A stretch of DNA of 39,690 nucleotides from an uncultured Rikenellaceae bacterium (GTDB lineage Bacteria; Bacteroidota; Bacteroidia; Bacteroidales; Rikenellaceae), in assembly GCA_947038405.1 (NCBI GenBank), contig CAMQVY010000019.1, positions 1 through 39,690 of the forward strand. The letters are read 5' to 3'. The notes under the pieces are model-generated. The model searched no databases and was not told the origin of the DNA. It saw only the letters and a program-made list of their open reading frames with translations. Position numbers and translations under genes: made by a program. Position 1 is the first letter of the stretch; every line of letters starts with the position of its first letter. Shown here one piece after another: positions 1-8,717 of the stretch.

Positions 1-15
1 TTTATATACATAAAA

Positions 16-50
16 TGCCCCCGAAAAGTTTGTCTAACTTTTCGGGGGCA
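16..50 (-). terminator. Rho-independent terminator of the giant aminotransferase gene
   Basis: A perfect 15-bp inverted repeat (16-30 with 36-50, five-base loop) carries a run of five G:C pairs. Read on the minus strand it is followed by TTTTA. It lies about 50 bases beyond the stop codon of the minus-strand gene that ends at 101. Confidence 0.85.
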
Positions 51-100
51 GATCATTACAACAACCTTTTTTTATTTAGAGATTTGACTCTCTTTTACGA

Positions 101-3100
101 CTATTTTTTTGCTTTCGCCGCTACCTTAGGAGCAGGAACTGGAGCATTTTTTTTGTCATTCAAAGTCTCAAGATATTGATGTACTGCATATTTCGCAGCA
201 GCAATAGTCTCTCTGTTGACCTTCTCGATAACGCTACCTCTAGCAATATCATCTGTCGAGATATAATCTTCAAGAAGTAATAACTGAATAATCATATTAT
301 TAACATTTGTCTCCTTGCTATAAGCATCTGTTACATAAAGTTTGTCGATACGAACAGCAAACTCTTCTGCAAAATCAGAGTAGTTAGGAAGACTCATCAG
401 CTCTTCAAAAGTCTCGCCGAAACTAGTCAACTCGATATTTAGATTAGGAGTAACTAACAATGGACTAAACTCTCTATTCTTATCAATTGGAGTGAAGTTA
501 ACAAGGTTTGAAATATCTACTTTTTTACCTTTGTTATCCATTCTACGAAGATCAACTTTACGCATATTTTCCAACTGGTATAAGTAGAAGTTATATCTCC
601 AAAGCTCACCACTATTCATATTACCACTAAATATGTGGTTATACTTATCGTTAATTAACTTCTTAACTTTAATCTTACCTTCGTTAATCTCAGGATTATT
701 AATTCTCACCTCTTGGATCAGTTGTTTAAGAGCCGCAGCCGCCTTTTGAGGACCAGTGATCTCACGACCTTTCTTACCAATCTCAGTAGAAAGCACACCA
801 CATTGAATATGTCTAGCTTTACCTTTACCATCTTTACCACCTCTTAGGCAGTTGATAAGGTGCTCTACGCACTCAAATTGTCCCTCTTCGTCGATAAATG
901 GCTGTCCACCAGGAGTACTAGCAACCGAGTCAAATATAGAACTAAATATCTTACGATCAATAGGAGTCTCAGTAGAAACCTCTAAATCCCCATCCATATA
1001 GCTAACAATCGCAGTGAATCTATTTTGAATCATATCAAAAGTTACATCATTGATTGTATACATAACTTTGTCATCACCTTTGTAACTCTTTCCAGCAAAT
1101 ATAACCTTCACTACATCCGTAACATCAATTTTTTCAATTAATTTGAATGAAGAGCTTAGGTAGTAACGCTTTTCAGAAGCTACATAATCCCAATCAAGAA
1201 TATCATCTAAGTAGTTACCATGTCTTGCAATAACCTCAACGATATTTTTGTCTGCCGTATATCTTTTAAGAGTACGTTGGAAGTTAGGACCATCTTGACT
1301 AGTCGCCTTCTCTTTACGCTCACCATGAGCATCGATGTATAGAAGGAAGTTTTCAGGATTATCCACACGAGTAATACCACCCTCTTGTTGCGAGTAGTTC
1401 CCAGCGCTCAACATGATATCAATTTTAAATGGCATAGTGATATCACACATACCACTAACAGTACTACGTGAGTTCAAGTCATCAACATTACTGTCAGCAC
1501 TACTTTCAAACAAGTACTTATAATATCTGATATAATCAGGGTCAAAGTCAGTTGTTCTTGAGAAGTCACCAACTTCAGTTCCGATACCGTAAAGGTTACC
1601 ATCACCATCCTGGAACTCATGGAACATATCACCAGCAATCATCTTCACAGAGCGAATACCATCTAAGTTATTCTTCAACCATTTCAATACGAAAGCAGCG
1701 ATCATTTCACTCTTACCTACCCCACTATCACCATTAATCTCAAGAACGAATACACTACCATCATTCTCCTCAACAAGGAACAGAGAGCCATGACGTGGAA
1801 TACCACCCATCTCTTTCACCTTCTCATTGATAATTGTCAAACGAGGTTTTTTCACATCACCAAAGTAGTCAGCCTCCGATTTCAAAGGAGTTACAATAGT
1901 TTTGATATTACCCGCAGGACCTTTAATATCGAAGAATCCGATCTGAGGGAATGAAATTAATTTCTCAGGTGCACCTAAAATACTAATTACATCAGGCACA
2001 AAGTTCTTAATATCATTAATAGTTATATCCTCAGTGTAGTTCAATCTATAGTTATCAGTCAAGTACTTCATGTATCCCTTTTGGAAAACAACAAGTTCCT
2101 TAACAATACCATGCTTAACAACTTTACAACGATAGTCATCCGAATCCATGTTAGCAACAAATCTAGCTAAACGATCAGTAAAGAATGTTGACTCAGGACG
2201 AGGATTGATGAATCTAATATAATCAAGAGGAGAAGTAGCATCAACTTCGCCATCACGCTTTTTAACTAATACTCTATCAATTTTATGGAATGGGTACTCT
2301 CTCTTCTTAGCATCAGTAACAATACGAGTATGCTCCTGAATTGGTTGCTCCGAAGATATAACACCACACTTAATCATAAGTTGATTAATCCAAGATATAC
2401 TACCACCATCAAAAGTATCAAGAGATTTATTCTCCATGTCAAACCCTTTGTAAAGTGATATACCGTGTTGTGCCATCTCATTCACACTAGAGTTTTGCTT
2501 GCGGAACATAGTCTCCACCAATCTCACCATAGTATGAGTGTATCTATTGTAGTAGTTAGTACCCTTTGTTCTCTTCACCATGCTGATGTAGAATCTCACC
2601 ACCTTACGGCTTACAGCAGATATTTCACTCTCAGTGATCTTAATATCACGTTTACGCATGATATAGTTACTCACCTCTTGTAGTTGTGCAGGAAGAATAC
2701 TTGCAACAAACTCCTCAGTGAACATCTTAATCTCACCATCTTCACACTCGTTGATTCTATCATTAAAGAAAGTCAACTTCTTACATACCATCTTGTGGAA
2801 TGAATCATCATTGTTAAGTAGGTAAAGATATAATATCTTATCAGAAACATCCTGTGCACCTGTAACACCCGCAGCAATAGTATCTAAAATACAACCGATA
2901 CTTTTATGCGAGATTGTAGCATCTTTGAACTCAGGAAGGTTACGTAATTTACTAACAAACTCGTCAATCCAAATATTTAAATTCAGCTCACTAAGTTTGA
3001 TTCCCGTTACCTCCTCAAAACACTCACCAGCAGTACGAATAATCTCTTTTCTGCTAGGCTCCAGGCTCTCTTTTTCAAAAGGCAAATTGAAGTGAAGTAG

Positions 3101-6100
3101 AATCTCACGTATATACTTTTTAAGTATTGAGTTAATACCCTCAAGTTTAGCTTTATCAAGAGCCATATCACCAGTGGCATTAATCGCAAGGATTTTCATC
3201 TTACTATCAGAGAAAAGAAGACTCTCCATCTCAATAAGCACCTCACGCATTATATTCTTCTCCTCTGGATTATCTAATACATGGTGGTTAGGTTGGAATG
3301 TTCTCTTATTAGTTATATACTTCAATATAACCGCCTTCGAGTATCTAGAACTAACAGTATTAAAATCTAAGTCAACAAGAGCAGGAACTTTCTTATATAT
3401 CTGAGCAAGAAGGTTCTCATAAACTTTAGTAAATGCAGTACTCTTAACGAACTCAAATACATCAGCACAAGATCCAATTAAATCACCATGTAACTCAATC
3501 ACAGAGTTTGCAGATCTACCAATTGTTGTAATTGCAATACCGCTCTTCTCTGGCGATGCGTGATATAATGATCGTACATCACTAATCTGAAGCGATGGAG
3601 CTTTATCTTTAGCGAATTTAGCTGATACTTTATAGTCTGCAATGATAGAGTCAATAAACTCTTTTTGATTAGGAGTACAGAATAGCTTAGTTAATAAATC
3701 GTCAGTCTCAACCTCTTTATTAATACTATTTTTTCTAGCATCACTAAACAACATCCAATACTTAATAAAGATACTAAATGCATCTTCAATCTCAGCACCA
3801 AACACTTTTAGGCTCTGCTTACTAGCCTCTAAATATCCACCCACAGCAAAACGAACTAAACCTGTCGAATAAGGAACAGTTGCAATACCTTTATATTTCG
3901 CCATAAATGTACAGAAACATACCATATCAGCGTATATAGGCGAAGTAGTGATCTGGAAGTTAAATAAGTAACTACCATCAGAGTTTATTGCAGTCATATA
4001 ATTTTCTGCATTGTACTCAGTAATCAAACGACCCGCAATACTCTTAGCTAAAGATAGACGTGTTAACGACTCCTCACGGAAGCTCTTATTTACACGGAAG
4101 CTATTTAAGTTTTTAACTAATTTATTTTGGTAGTAGCTAAAGAACGGCTCACTCTTATATTTAAAGTCATCAGGCAATCCCAACACATCAAGTTTATCAA
4201 GAGAAACCAACTCATCTAATAGGAATAGATATAGTGGAGACCCCTCAAAACAAGCAGTTTTATGAAGTTGCGTTGCAATACTCTTTTTATTATATTGTTC
4301 AGTCTTTTGGATTTGCATCTTAATAAATCCAATAATACTATTCTTGATTTTACTACGAGAAGCATTTTTAGGCAATTCAGACTCAATTCTATCTTTAATA
4401 CTCTTAGCCACTTGCGCAGTCTCCAAAGAGTTGTTCAACATAAGAAGAGAGTTGTTATTACCATGCTCAGCACTATTACACTTACGTGCATAAGTAGCAA
4501 AAGCAGCAGCACTTGGAGTTGTCGCAACAGCACCTAAACGCTCACCTGTTGCAGCAAGATTTTTCGTAGTAGAAAGAGAAGATATAGCCTTAATTGTCGA
4601 CTGCGCATTTATGTTGTTCATAATGTAGCGAGAGATTGTTCTCCATTTCGGCATCTCTTTGTCAGCAATCTTCACACTCTCAGCATACGCCTCATCCAAG
4701 AATAAAGTTATCTTAGAACCATTCAAGAATTTAAGGAAGTGGTTCATATCCTCGCTATTGAAGTCCGTATAACCAGTAGGGTTATTAGGGTCATTAATAA
4801 CAAGCGTAGTATTCTCACAGAACATATCCCAAAGAGAACCGCTATCATCAAATAGAGCTAATGTACTCTTAATTCTCAACAATTTGTCGATCAATCTATC
4901 ATAAGCTAAACGCCCATCTGCGTGATTTTCAATCTCAATATCAAATGGATTAACATCAAAACAGTCATCAGGTAATAGATCCTTGTACTCCCAAGCCTGT
5001 ACACCATTGTATATGATATATGGTTTTGGTCTACCGTTTGGATTGAACAATAGATCACGAATAATCATCTGAACAGAGTCAGAAACCGAAGTTTGATCTA
5101 AGTTACCCAATGCCGCTAAGAAGCTCTTAACGATATCTTGGTCCTCAACACCTAATGCAAAATACTTATCACGAATACCTAAGTCAATAAGGAATTTTTC
5201 AAATCTACCTTTATTGTCAGCATTACGACTACTTTTAGTAAGGTACTCTTTATACTTCTCAAGGAAAAGGTTAATTCCAAAGTTTTTATGGAAGTGATTT
5301 TTAAGGGTACGCTCATAGCAACTTGGGATAATATCCAAAATTAATCTACATGCGTATCTGATCTTGCTACTTAGATTAGAGAACTCACGTCCTCTCAAGT
5401 AGTCACCAAAAATTTTGATTTGGTTACGACCACCACCTTCAAGAATAGTAACAATATCAATACTATTATTCCCACCATAGAAATACTGGTTCATTCTAAG
5501 TTCAAACTCATCGATAAGCTCTTGAGTCTGCACCTGCTTAGTCTCTTGTTTATGGCAATTCTCTAAGAAGAAAACGAAATCTCTTAACTTCTCCAACGAG
5601 TATCTATCTTTAACAACTTGTTTTGAGAATGCGTCTAACTTGAATAGAGATATACGCTTATCGATATCATTACTATCACCCGTCTGCTCTTTCAGCATAT
5701 ACTCTAACTCCTTCGAGTAAGTCTCGATTTGAGCCTCAATTTTCTCTCTGAATTCGCTAATGAACGATGCATTAACATTCTCAAGTATCAATCTTAAATT
5801 GAGTTGAGTATTAGCAGCAGAACCTAGTTTCTTAGTATGAACTTTATTAAGTGTTTTGATTATTCCATTGTGGAAACAGAACACTAATGAAGTATTTGAG
5901 CTTCTAGACTCTTTCGAGTCATCGATGATCACCAAACGAGTTAAGAATGGGAACCACTCCGCTCCTGAATAGTGATTAATACGAGCATGACGAACCTTAA
6001 CAACAAATATACTTGTTGTATCAGCCTCCATTTTTTCAAAAAGTTCTTCAGGCTGAGGAGAGTCCATAACTACAACCGAAGCTGCATTAAATACGTCACC

Positions 6101-6805
6101 TTTTAGAAGTTGAACAGCCTTATCAGCATTTCCAGAGACAACAGTACGAATCATACCGTTAAGTCCTTTGAAGTTCACTGTCCAACGACTTCTATTTAAG
6201 AAATCTGTTTTCTCAGCATTTGTAGTATAGTGTGTACTTTGGCTAATCATCTGCTCCAAAGTATCCATCATATAGTTCCAATGAGCCTCATTAATATCAC
6301 CAGTAACCCCAACAACATCACGATATTTACGTAGATCTCTAACGTGTCCACCTAGTTGCACTTGAGACATAAAGTCAATGTGCTTACTATTAATAGGAGG
6401 TGTACCAACAGAGAAGTCGTGTGTATTTTTTATATTCGTCAGCAATTTTTTCAAATCTGCTGTAGTACTATCGGTATCAACTAGAGAACCGATTCTTTTT
6501 GTAAACTCACCACGCTTACTACTAAGCTCAAAAGCCTTAGAGTTATCGTGAGGAATTAGCATTAAAGAGACATCAACATATCCAGGGATATCCTCTCTAA
6601 AACGCAATAAATACCTATTGATTTCCGCTTGTTGTTTTGCGGGATCATTAGGTTCTTCCATGCAAAGATTGACAAAACTAGTTAGATTGTCAAAAATATG
6701 CCTTGGTAAGAAGATGTCAGCACGTTCACCTAAATTTCTATAAAGGTCAAGTAACTGTAAAGCTTCGTTGCTCAAAAATGCCTTTGGCTCACCTACAATT
6801 TTCAT
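101..6805 (-). CDS. Giant 2234-residue protein: PLP-dependent aminotransferase core fused to a PEPCK/HPr-kinase-like P-loop domain
   Basis: Seen: residues about 590-1020 carry a full class I/II aminotransferase signature. NDPNNPTG has its PLP-ring Asn at 675, DEAY gives Asp704 and Tyr707, STTKNLAATGERLG puts the Schiff-base Lys at 748, and VRFAVGG puts the substrate-carboxylate Arg at about 985. The spacings fit aspartate aminotransferase-like enzymes. Residues 1692-1700 read GDSGVGKSE, the Walker A form of HPr kinase/PEP carboxykinase, followed by GDMFHEF (Asp1726, His1729) and a later TEVG, which recalls the PEPCK metal and nucleotide motifs. Residues 1-590, 1020-1600 and 1950-2234 are not recognised. 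The tail is Pro/Ala/Lys-rich. No signal peptide or membrane segment is seen, so the protein is probably cytoplasmic. The ATG start fits the promoter at 6938-6966. It stands alone with its own terminator. Substrates are unknown; a coupled transamination/phosphotransfer role is inference. The frame is intact, so it is not a pseudogene. Confidence 0.8.
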   Translation of the reverse strand: MKIVGEPKAFLSNEALQLLDLYRNLGERADIFLPRHIFDNLTSFVNLCMEEPNDPAKQQAEINRYLLRFREDIPGYVDVSLMLIPHDNSKAFELSSKRGEFTKRIGSLVDTDSTTADLKKLLTNIKNTHDFSVGTPPINSKHIDFMSQVQLGGHVRDLRKYRDVVGVTGDINEAHWNYMMDTLEQMISQSTHYTTNAEKTDFLNRSRWTVNFKGLNGMIRTVVSGNADKAVQLLKGDVFNAASVVVMDSPQPEELFEKMEADTTSIFVVKVRHARINHYSGAEWFPFLTRLVIIDDSKESRSSNTSLVFCFHNGIIKTLNKVHTKKLGSAANTQLNLRLILENVNASFISEFREKIEAQIETYSKELEYMLKEQTGDSNDIDKRISLFKLDAFSKQVVKDRYSLEKLRDFVFFLENCHKQETKQVQTQELIDEFELRMNQYFYGGNNSIDIVTILEGGGRNQIKIFGDYLRGREFSNLSSKIRYACRLILDIIPSCYERTLKNHFHKNFGINLFLEKYKEYLTKSSRNADNKGRFEKFLIDLGIRDKYFALGVEDQDIVKSFLAALGNLDQTSVSDSVQMIIRDLLFNPNGRPKPYIIYNGVQAWEYKDLLPDDCFDVNPFDIEIENHADGRLAYDRLIDKLLRIKSTLALFDDSGSLWDMFCENTTLVINDPNNPTGYTDFNSEDMNHFLKFLNGSKITLFLDEAYAESVKIADKEMPKWRTISRYIMNNINAQSTIKAISSLSTTKNLAATGERLGAVATTPSAAAFATYARKCNSAEHGNNNSLLMLNNSLETAQVAKSIKDRIESELPKNASRSKIKNSIIGFIKMQIQKTEQYNKKSIATQLHKTACFEGSPLYLFLLDELVSLDKLDVLGLPDDFKYKSEPFFSYYQNKLVKNLNSFRVNKSFREESLTRLSLAKSIAGRLITEYNAENYMTAINSDGSYLFNFQITTSPIYADMVCFCTFMAKYKGIATVPYSTGLVRFAVGGYLEASKQSLKVFGAEIEDAFSIFIKYWMLFSDARKNSINKEVETDDLLTKLFCTPNQKEFIDSIIADYKVSAKFAKDKAPSLQISDVRSLYHASPEKSGIAITTIGRSANSVIELHGDLIGSCADVFEFVKSTAFTKVYENLLAQIYKKVPALVDLDFNTVSSRYSKAVILKYITNKRTFQPNHHVLDNPEEKNIMREVLIEMESLLFSDSKMKILAINATGDMALDKAKLEGINSILKKYIREILLHFNLPFEKESLEPSRKEIIRTAGECFEEVTGIKLSELNLNIWIDEFVSKLRNLPEFKDATISHKSIGCILDTIAAGVTGAQDVSDKILYLYLLNNDDSFHKMVCKKLTFFNDRINECEDGEIKMFTEEFVASILPAQLQEVSNYIMRKRDIKITESEISAVSRKVVRFYISMVKRTKGTNYYNRYTHTMVRLVETMFRKQNSSVNEMAQHGISLYKGFDMENKSLDTFDGGSISWINQLMIKCGVISSEQPIQEHTRIVTDAKKREYPFHKIDRVLVKKRDGEVDATSPLDYIRFINPRPESTFFTDRLARFVANMDSDDYRCKVVKHGIVKELVVFQKGYMKYLTDNYRLNYTEDITINDIKNFVPDVISILGAPEKLISFPQIGFFDIKGPAGNIKTIVTPLKSEADYFGDVKKPRLTIINEKVKEMGGIPRHGSLFLVEENDGSVFVLEINGDSGVGKSEMIAAFVLKWLKNNLDGIRSVKMIAGDMFHEFQDGDGNLYGIGTEVGDFSRTTDFDPDYIRYYKYLFESSADSNVDDLNSRSTVSGMCDITMPFKIDIMLSAGNYSQQEGGITRVDNPENFLLYIDAHGERKEKATSQDGPNFQRTLKRYTADKNIVEVIARHGNYLDDILDWDYVASEKRYYLSSSFKLIEKIDVTDVVKVIFAGKSYKGDDKVMYTINDVTFDMIQNRFTAIVSYMDGDLEVSTETPIDRKIFSSIFDSVASTPGGQPFIDEEGQFECVEHLINCLRGGKDGKGKARHIQCGVLSTEIGKKGREITGPQKAAAALKQLIQEVRINNPEINEGKIKVKKLINDKYNHIFSGNMNSGELWRYNFYLYQLENMRKVDLRRMDNKGKKVDISNLVNFTPIDKNREFSPLLVTPNLNIELTSFGETFEELMSLPNYSDFAEEFAVRIDKLYVTDAYSKETNVNNMIIQLLLLEDYISTDDIARGSVIEKVNRETIAAAKYAVHQYLETLNDKKNAPVPAPKVAAKAKK

Positions 6806-6863
6806 AACAAATATGATTAAATTAATTTATAAATACTTAACTATAAAGTAGTTGCATTGTCTC

Positions 6864-6880
6864 GATTACAATTCGTAATC
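6864..6880. promoter_or_regulatory. Palindrome GATTAC-N5-GTAATC in the leader of the giant gene
   Basis: Perfect 6-bp arms around five bases. It is inside the transcribed leader predicted from the promoter at 6938-6966, about 60 bases before the ATG. Further GTAATT/TGTAA words follow within 20 bases. It could be an operator or an RNA hairpin; no regulator is identified. Confidence 0.35.
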
Positions 6881-6937
6881 AAAGTAATTGTAATTGTAAC
6901 ATATAATACATTTACAATCAACAAGCAATCATTGCTA

Positions 6938-6966
6938 CAAAGATACATTTTTTTTAATAAAACAAA
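6938..6966 (-). promoter_or_regulatory. Bacteroidota-type promoter of the giant gene
   Basis: On the minus strand a -7 box TATCTTTG (6945 to 6938) matches TAnnTTTG exactly. A TTTG (6966 to 6963) lies 17 bases upstream, slightly closer than the usual 19-21. Transcription would start near 6930, giving a leader of about 125 bases. The same -7 octamer precedes the tetR and mscS genes in this window. Confidence 0.6.
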
Positions 6967-7044
6967 AATTTTATTAGATAAAGATGATATTGTAGCATAT
7001 AATTGGGTATCTCAACTTAAACGAAAGATATAGTGAAATATATT

Positions 7045-7060
7045 TGTAATATTTATTACA
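7045..7060. promoter_or_regulatory. 16-bp palindrome TGTAATA-TT-TATTACA
   Basis: Perfect 7-bp arms with a two-base centre, in the middle of the divergent gap between the giant gene and the DUF3472 gene. The form suits a dimeric regulator. It lies about 80 bases upstream of the giant gene's -33 box and 220 bases upstream of the DUF3472 start. AT-richness makes chance occurrence possible. Confidence 0.3.
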
Positions 7061-7222
7061 TAGGGACGTAAGCCAAATCAGAAACACTAGTTTCAAAAAA
7101 TAATATAAATTTGTAATTCAATGAAAACTGACTAGGAATAATAAAAAGAAGAAAATATAAAAAAGGGGTATAAAACTTCGTGTAAAACTCTATTATTTAC
7201 TATTATTTAGCCATAAAGTTAC

Positions 7223-7230
7223 TATCTTTA
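7223..7230 (+). promoter_or_regulatory. Possible -7 box of the DUF3472 gene
   Basis: TATCTTTA differs from TAnnTTTG at the last base and lies about 50 bases before the ATG. No clear TTTG is found 19-21 bases upstream. Weak call. Confidence 0.3.
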
Positions 7231-7279
7231 CAGCTAAATTAGTTAAATTTCAACTTAAAAATATAAAAAAAAAGACTCA

Positions 7280-8536
7280 ATGAGAACAAAAACACCTATG
7301 AAAATGGTGCTTGTATCGCTACTTGCATCAACGATGACCTTCTGTCATACAGTACCAACAGTTTCGCAACAAGCAGTATCAATCCCAATAGATGGTAATA
7401 CATATGTTACGGAGAGAACAGAATCTAAAGATGGAGAGACAACCATTTGTCTATCATCATGGTTTAAAGTATCGAATACTGGATTATTAAACCTATATAT
7501 TAAAACAGCACCTATTAAAGCTGAGACAAAGCTAACGATAGAAGTAGACGGCAAAAAATTCAAGATCAAGCTTAACGAGGATAGCACAATGCCATACTTT
7601 GTTGGCAAAGTAAACGTCAAAGAGGCAGGATACATACGTATCGACATGCACTGTATAGAGTCTCAAAATCCAAAAACAATAGAGTGGATGATTGAAGGAG
7701 ATGCAGCAAAAGAGCCTTTAGCATTTGTTCGCAACTTCACTCCATACTGGGGACTACGTGGACCATCGGTACACATGGGATATACTCTTCCACAAGAGAA
7801 TGTTGAGTACTTCTACAATGAGATAACTGTCCCTGAGGGAGACGATAAAATTGGAAGTTACTTTATGACTAATGGTTTTGGAGAGGGATACTGCGGTATT
7901 CAGGTAAATAGTAAAAGTGAGCGTAGAATTTTGTTCTCTGTATGGAGTCCATTCACAACAGATGATCCAAAATCAATTCCTGAAGATCAGCGTGTGATTC
8001 TACTTGAAAAGGGTAAAGATGTTAATATTGGTGAGTTTGGAAATGAAGGCTCTGGAGGTCAAAGTTTCCGTAGATACAACTGGAAAGCTGGTGAAACATA
8101 TAAACTTCTTACAAGAGTACACCCAAACAACGACAATAGCACAACATACACTGCATGGTTTTTCAATCCAGAGTCAAATGAGTGGGAAGTTATTGCATCG
8201 TTCAAGCGTCCTAAAACAAATACATGGTACAAAGGAGCACACTCGTTCCTAGAGAACTTCGCTCCATCTCAAGGTTACCTTGGTCGTTCAGTACTATTTT
8301 CAAACCAGTGGGTTCGCACAGCAGAAGGAGAGTGGATTGAGTTAACAGAGGGTAAATTTACTTGTGATGCTACGGCTGGAGCTGGAGTTCGTATGGATTA
8401 TGCTGGAGGAGTTAAGTCTGGAGCATTCTACCTACAAAATGGAGGGTTCTTCAATACACCTACGAAATATGGAACTGTATTCACTCGTGAAACAAAAAGG
8501 ACAAAACCACAAGTTGATGTAAATAAAGATTTATAG
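7280..8536 (+). CDS. Secreted DUF3472 (with DUF5077-like N-terminus) protein
   Basis: A 418-residue exported protein. The N-terminus (residues 1-25) is a basic-hydrophobic signal peptide. A Cys at 22 (TMTFC) makes a poor lipobox, so signal peptidase I cleavage is more likely. Residues about 30-145 form a beta-rich accessory region like DUF5077. From about 160 on the sequence has the conserved DUF3472 pattern: EYFYNEITVPEG, SYFMTNGFGEGY, FSVWSPF, GEFGNEGSGGQS and TRVHPN. This family is common in Bacteroidales, often near polysaccharide or sulfatase loci. It is predicted to adopt a jelly-roll or concanavalin-like fold, and no activity is established. The gene is monocistronic, ending at the hairpin at 8589-8629. 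Family membership is well supported; function is unknown. Confidence 0.8.
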   Translation: MRTKTPMKMVLVSLLASTMTFCHTVPTVSQQAVSIPIDGNTYVTERTESKDGETTICLSSWFKVSNTGLLNLYIKTAPIKAETKLTIEVDGKKFKIKLNEDSTMPYFVGKVNVKEAGYIRIDMHCIESQNPKTIEWMIEGDAAKEPLAFVRNFTPYWGLRGPSVHMGYTLPQENVEYFYNEITVPEGDDKIGSYFMTNGFGEGYCGIQVNSKSERRILFSVWSPFTTDDPKSIPEDQRVILLEKGKDVNIGEFGNEGSGGQSFRRYNWKAGETYKLLTRVHPNNDNSTTYTAWFFNPESNEWEVIASFKRPKTNTWYKGAHSFLENFAPSQGYLGRSVLFSNQWVRTAEGEWIELTEGKFTCDATAGAGVRMDYAGGVKSGAFYLQNGGFFNTPTKYGTVFTRETKRTKPQVDVNKDL

Positions 8537-8588
8537 ATAACTTAGAAAACGTAAGTTTTCAAATAGGTTTAACTAAACTTTTTTAAAC

Positions 8589-8629
8589 AAAACGTCGCAA
8601 ACAGTTCTTAGACTAGTTTGCGACGTTTT
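8589..8629. terminator. Bidirectional terminator between the DUF3472 gene and the lptF/G gene
   Basis: A 14-bp perfect inverted repeat (8589-8602 with 8616-8629, 13-base loop) contains the GC-rich CGTCGC/GCGACG core. T-rich flanks follow on both strands, which suits the convergent genes on either side. Confidence 0.8.
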
Positions 8630-8670
8630 ATTTTGCATTAAATTCTCTATGTAAAATATATTAATATACT

Positions 8671-8707
8671 AACGACCCTACTCGGCAGACTCAGTATAAT
8701 CACAGAG
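8671..8707 (-). repeat. Dispersed intergenic repeat, copy D
   Basis: On the minus strand it reads CTCTGTGATTA..., then GCCGAGTAGGGTCG. These match the two blocks of the element at 22681-22726 (TGATCACGCAG and CCGAGTAGGGCAG). It lies just downstream of the lptF/G stop codon. Confidence 0.5.
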
Positions 8708-8717
8708 AAATATAGTA

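Larger units (their letters stand above)
6806..7279. other. 474-bp divergent intergenic region
   Basis: No gene is visible; it is very AT-rich with stops in every frame. It holds the minus-strand promoter of the giant gene, a weak possible plus-strand promoter for the DUF3472 gene, two palindromes (6864-6880 and 7045-7060), and several copies of the short word TTGTAAT or its complement. Confidence 0.7.

Noticed and set aside
101-6805. Giant gene as an assembly error joining several genes
   Set aside because: The frame is continuous with domain-like content throughout, and has one promoter and one terminator; the motifs are in sensible order and spacing.
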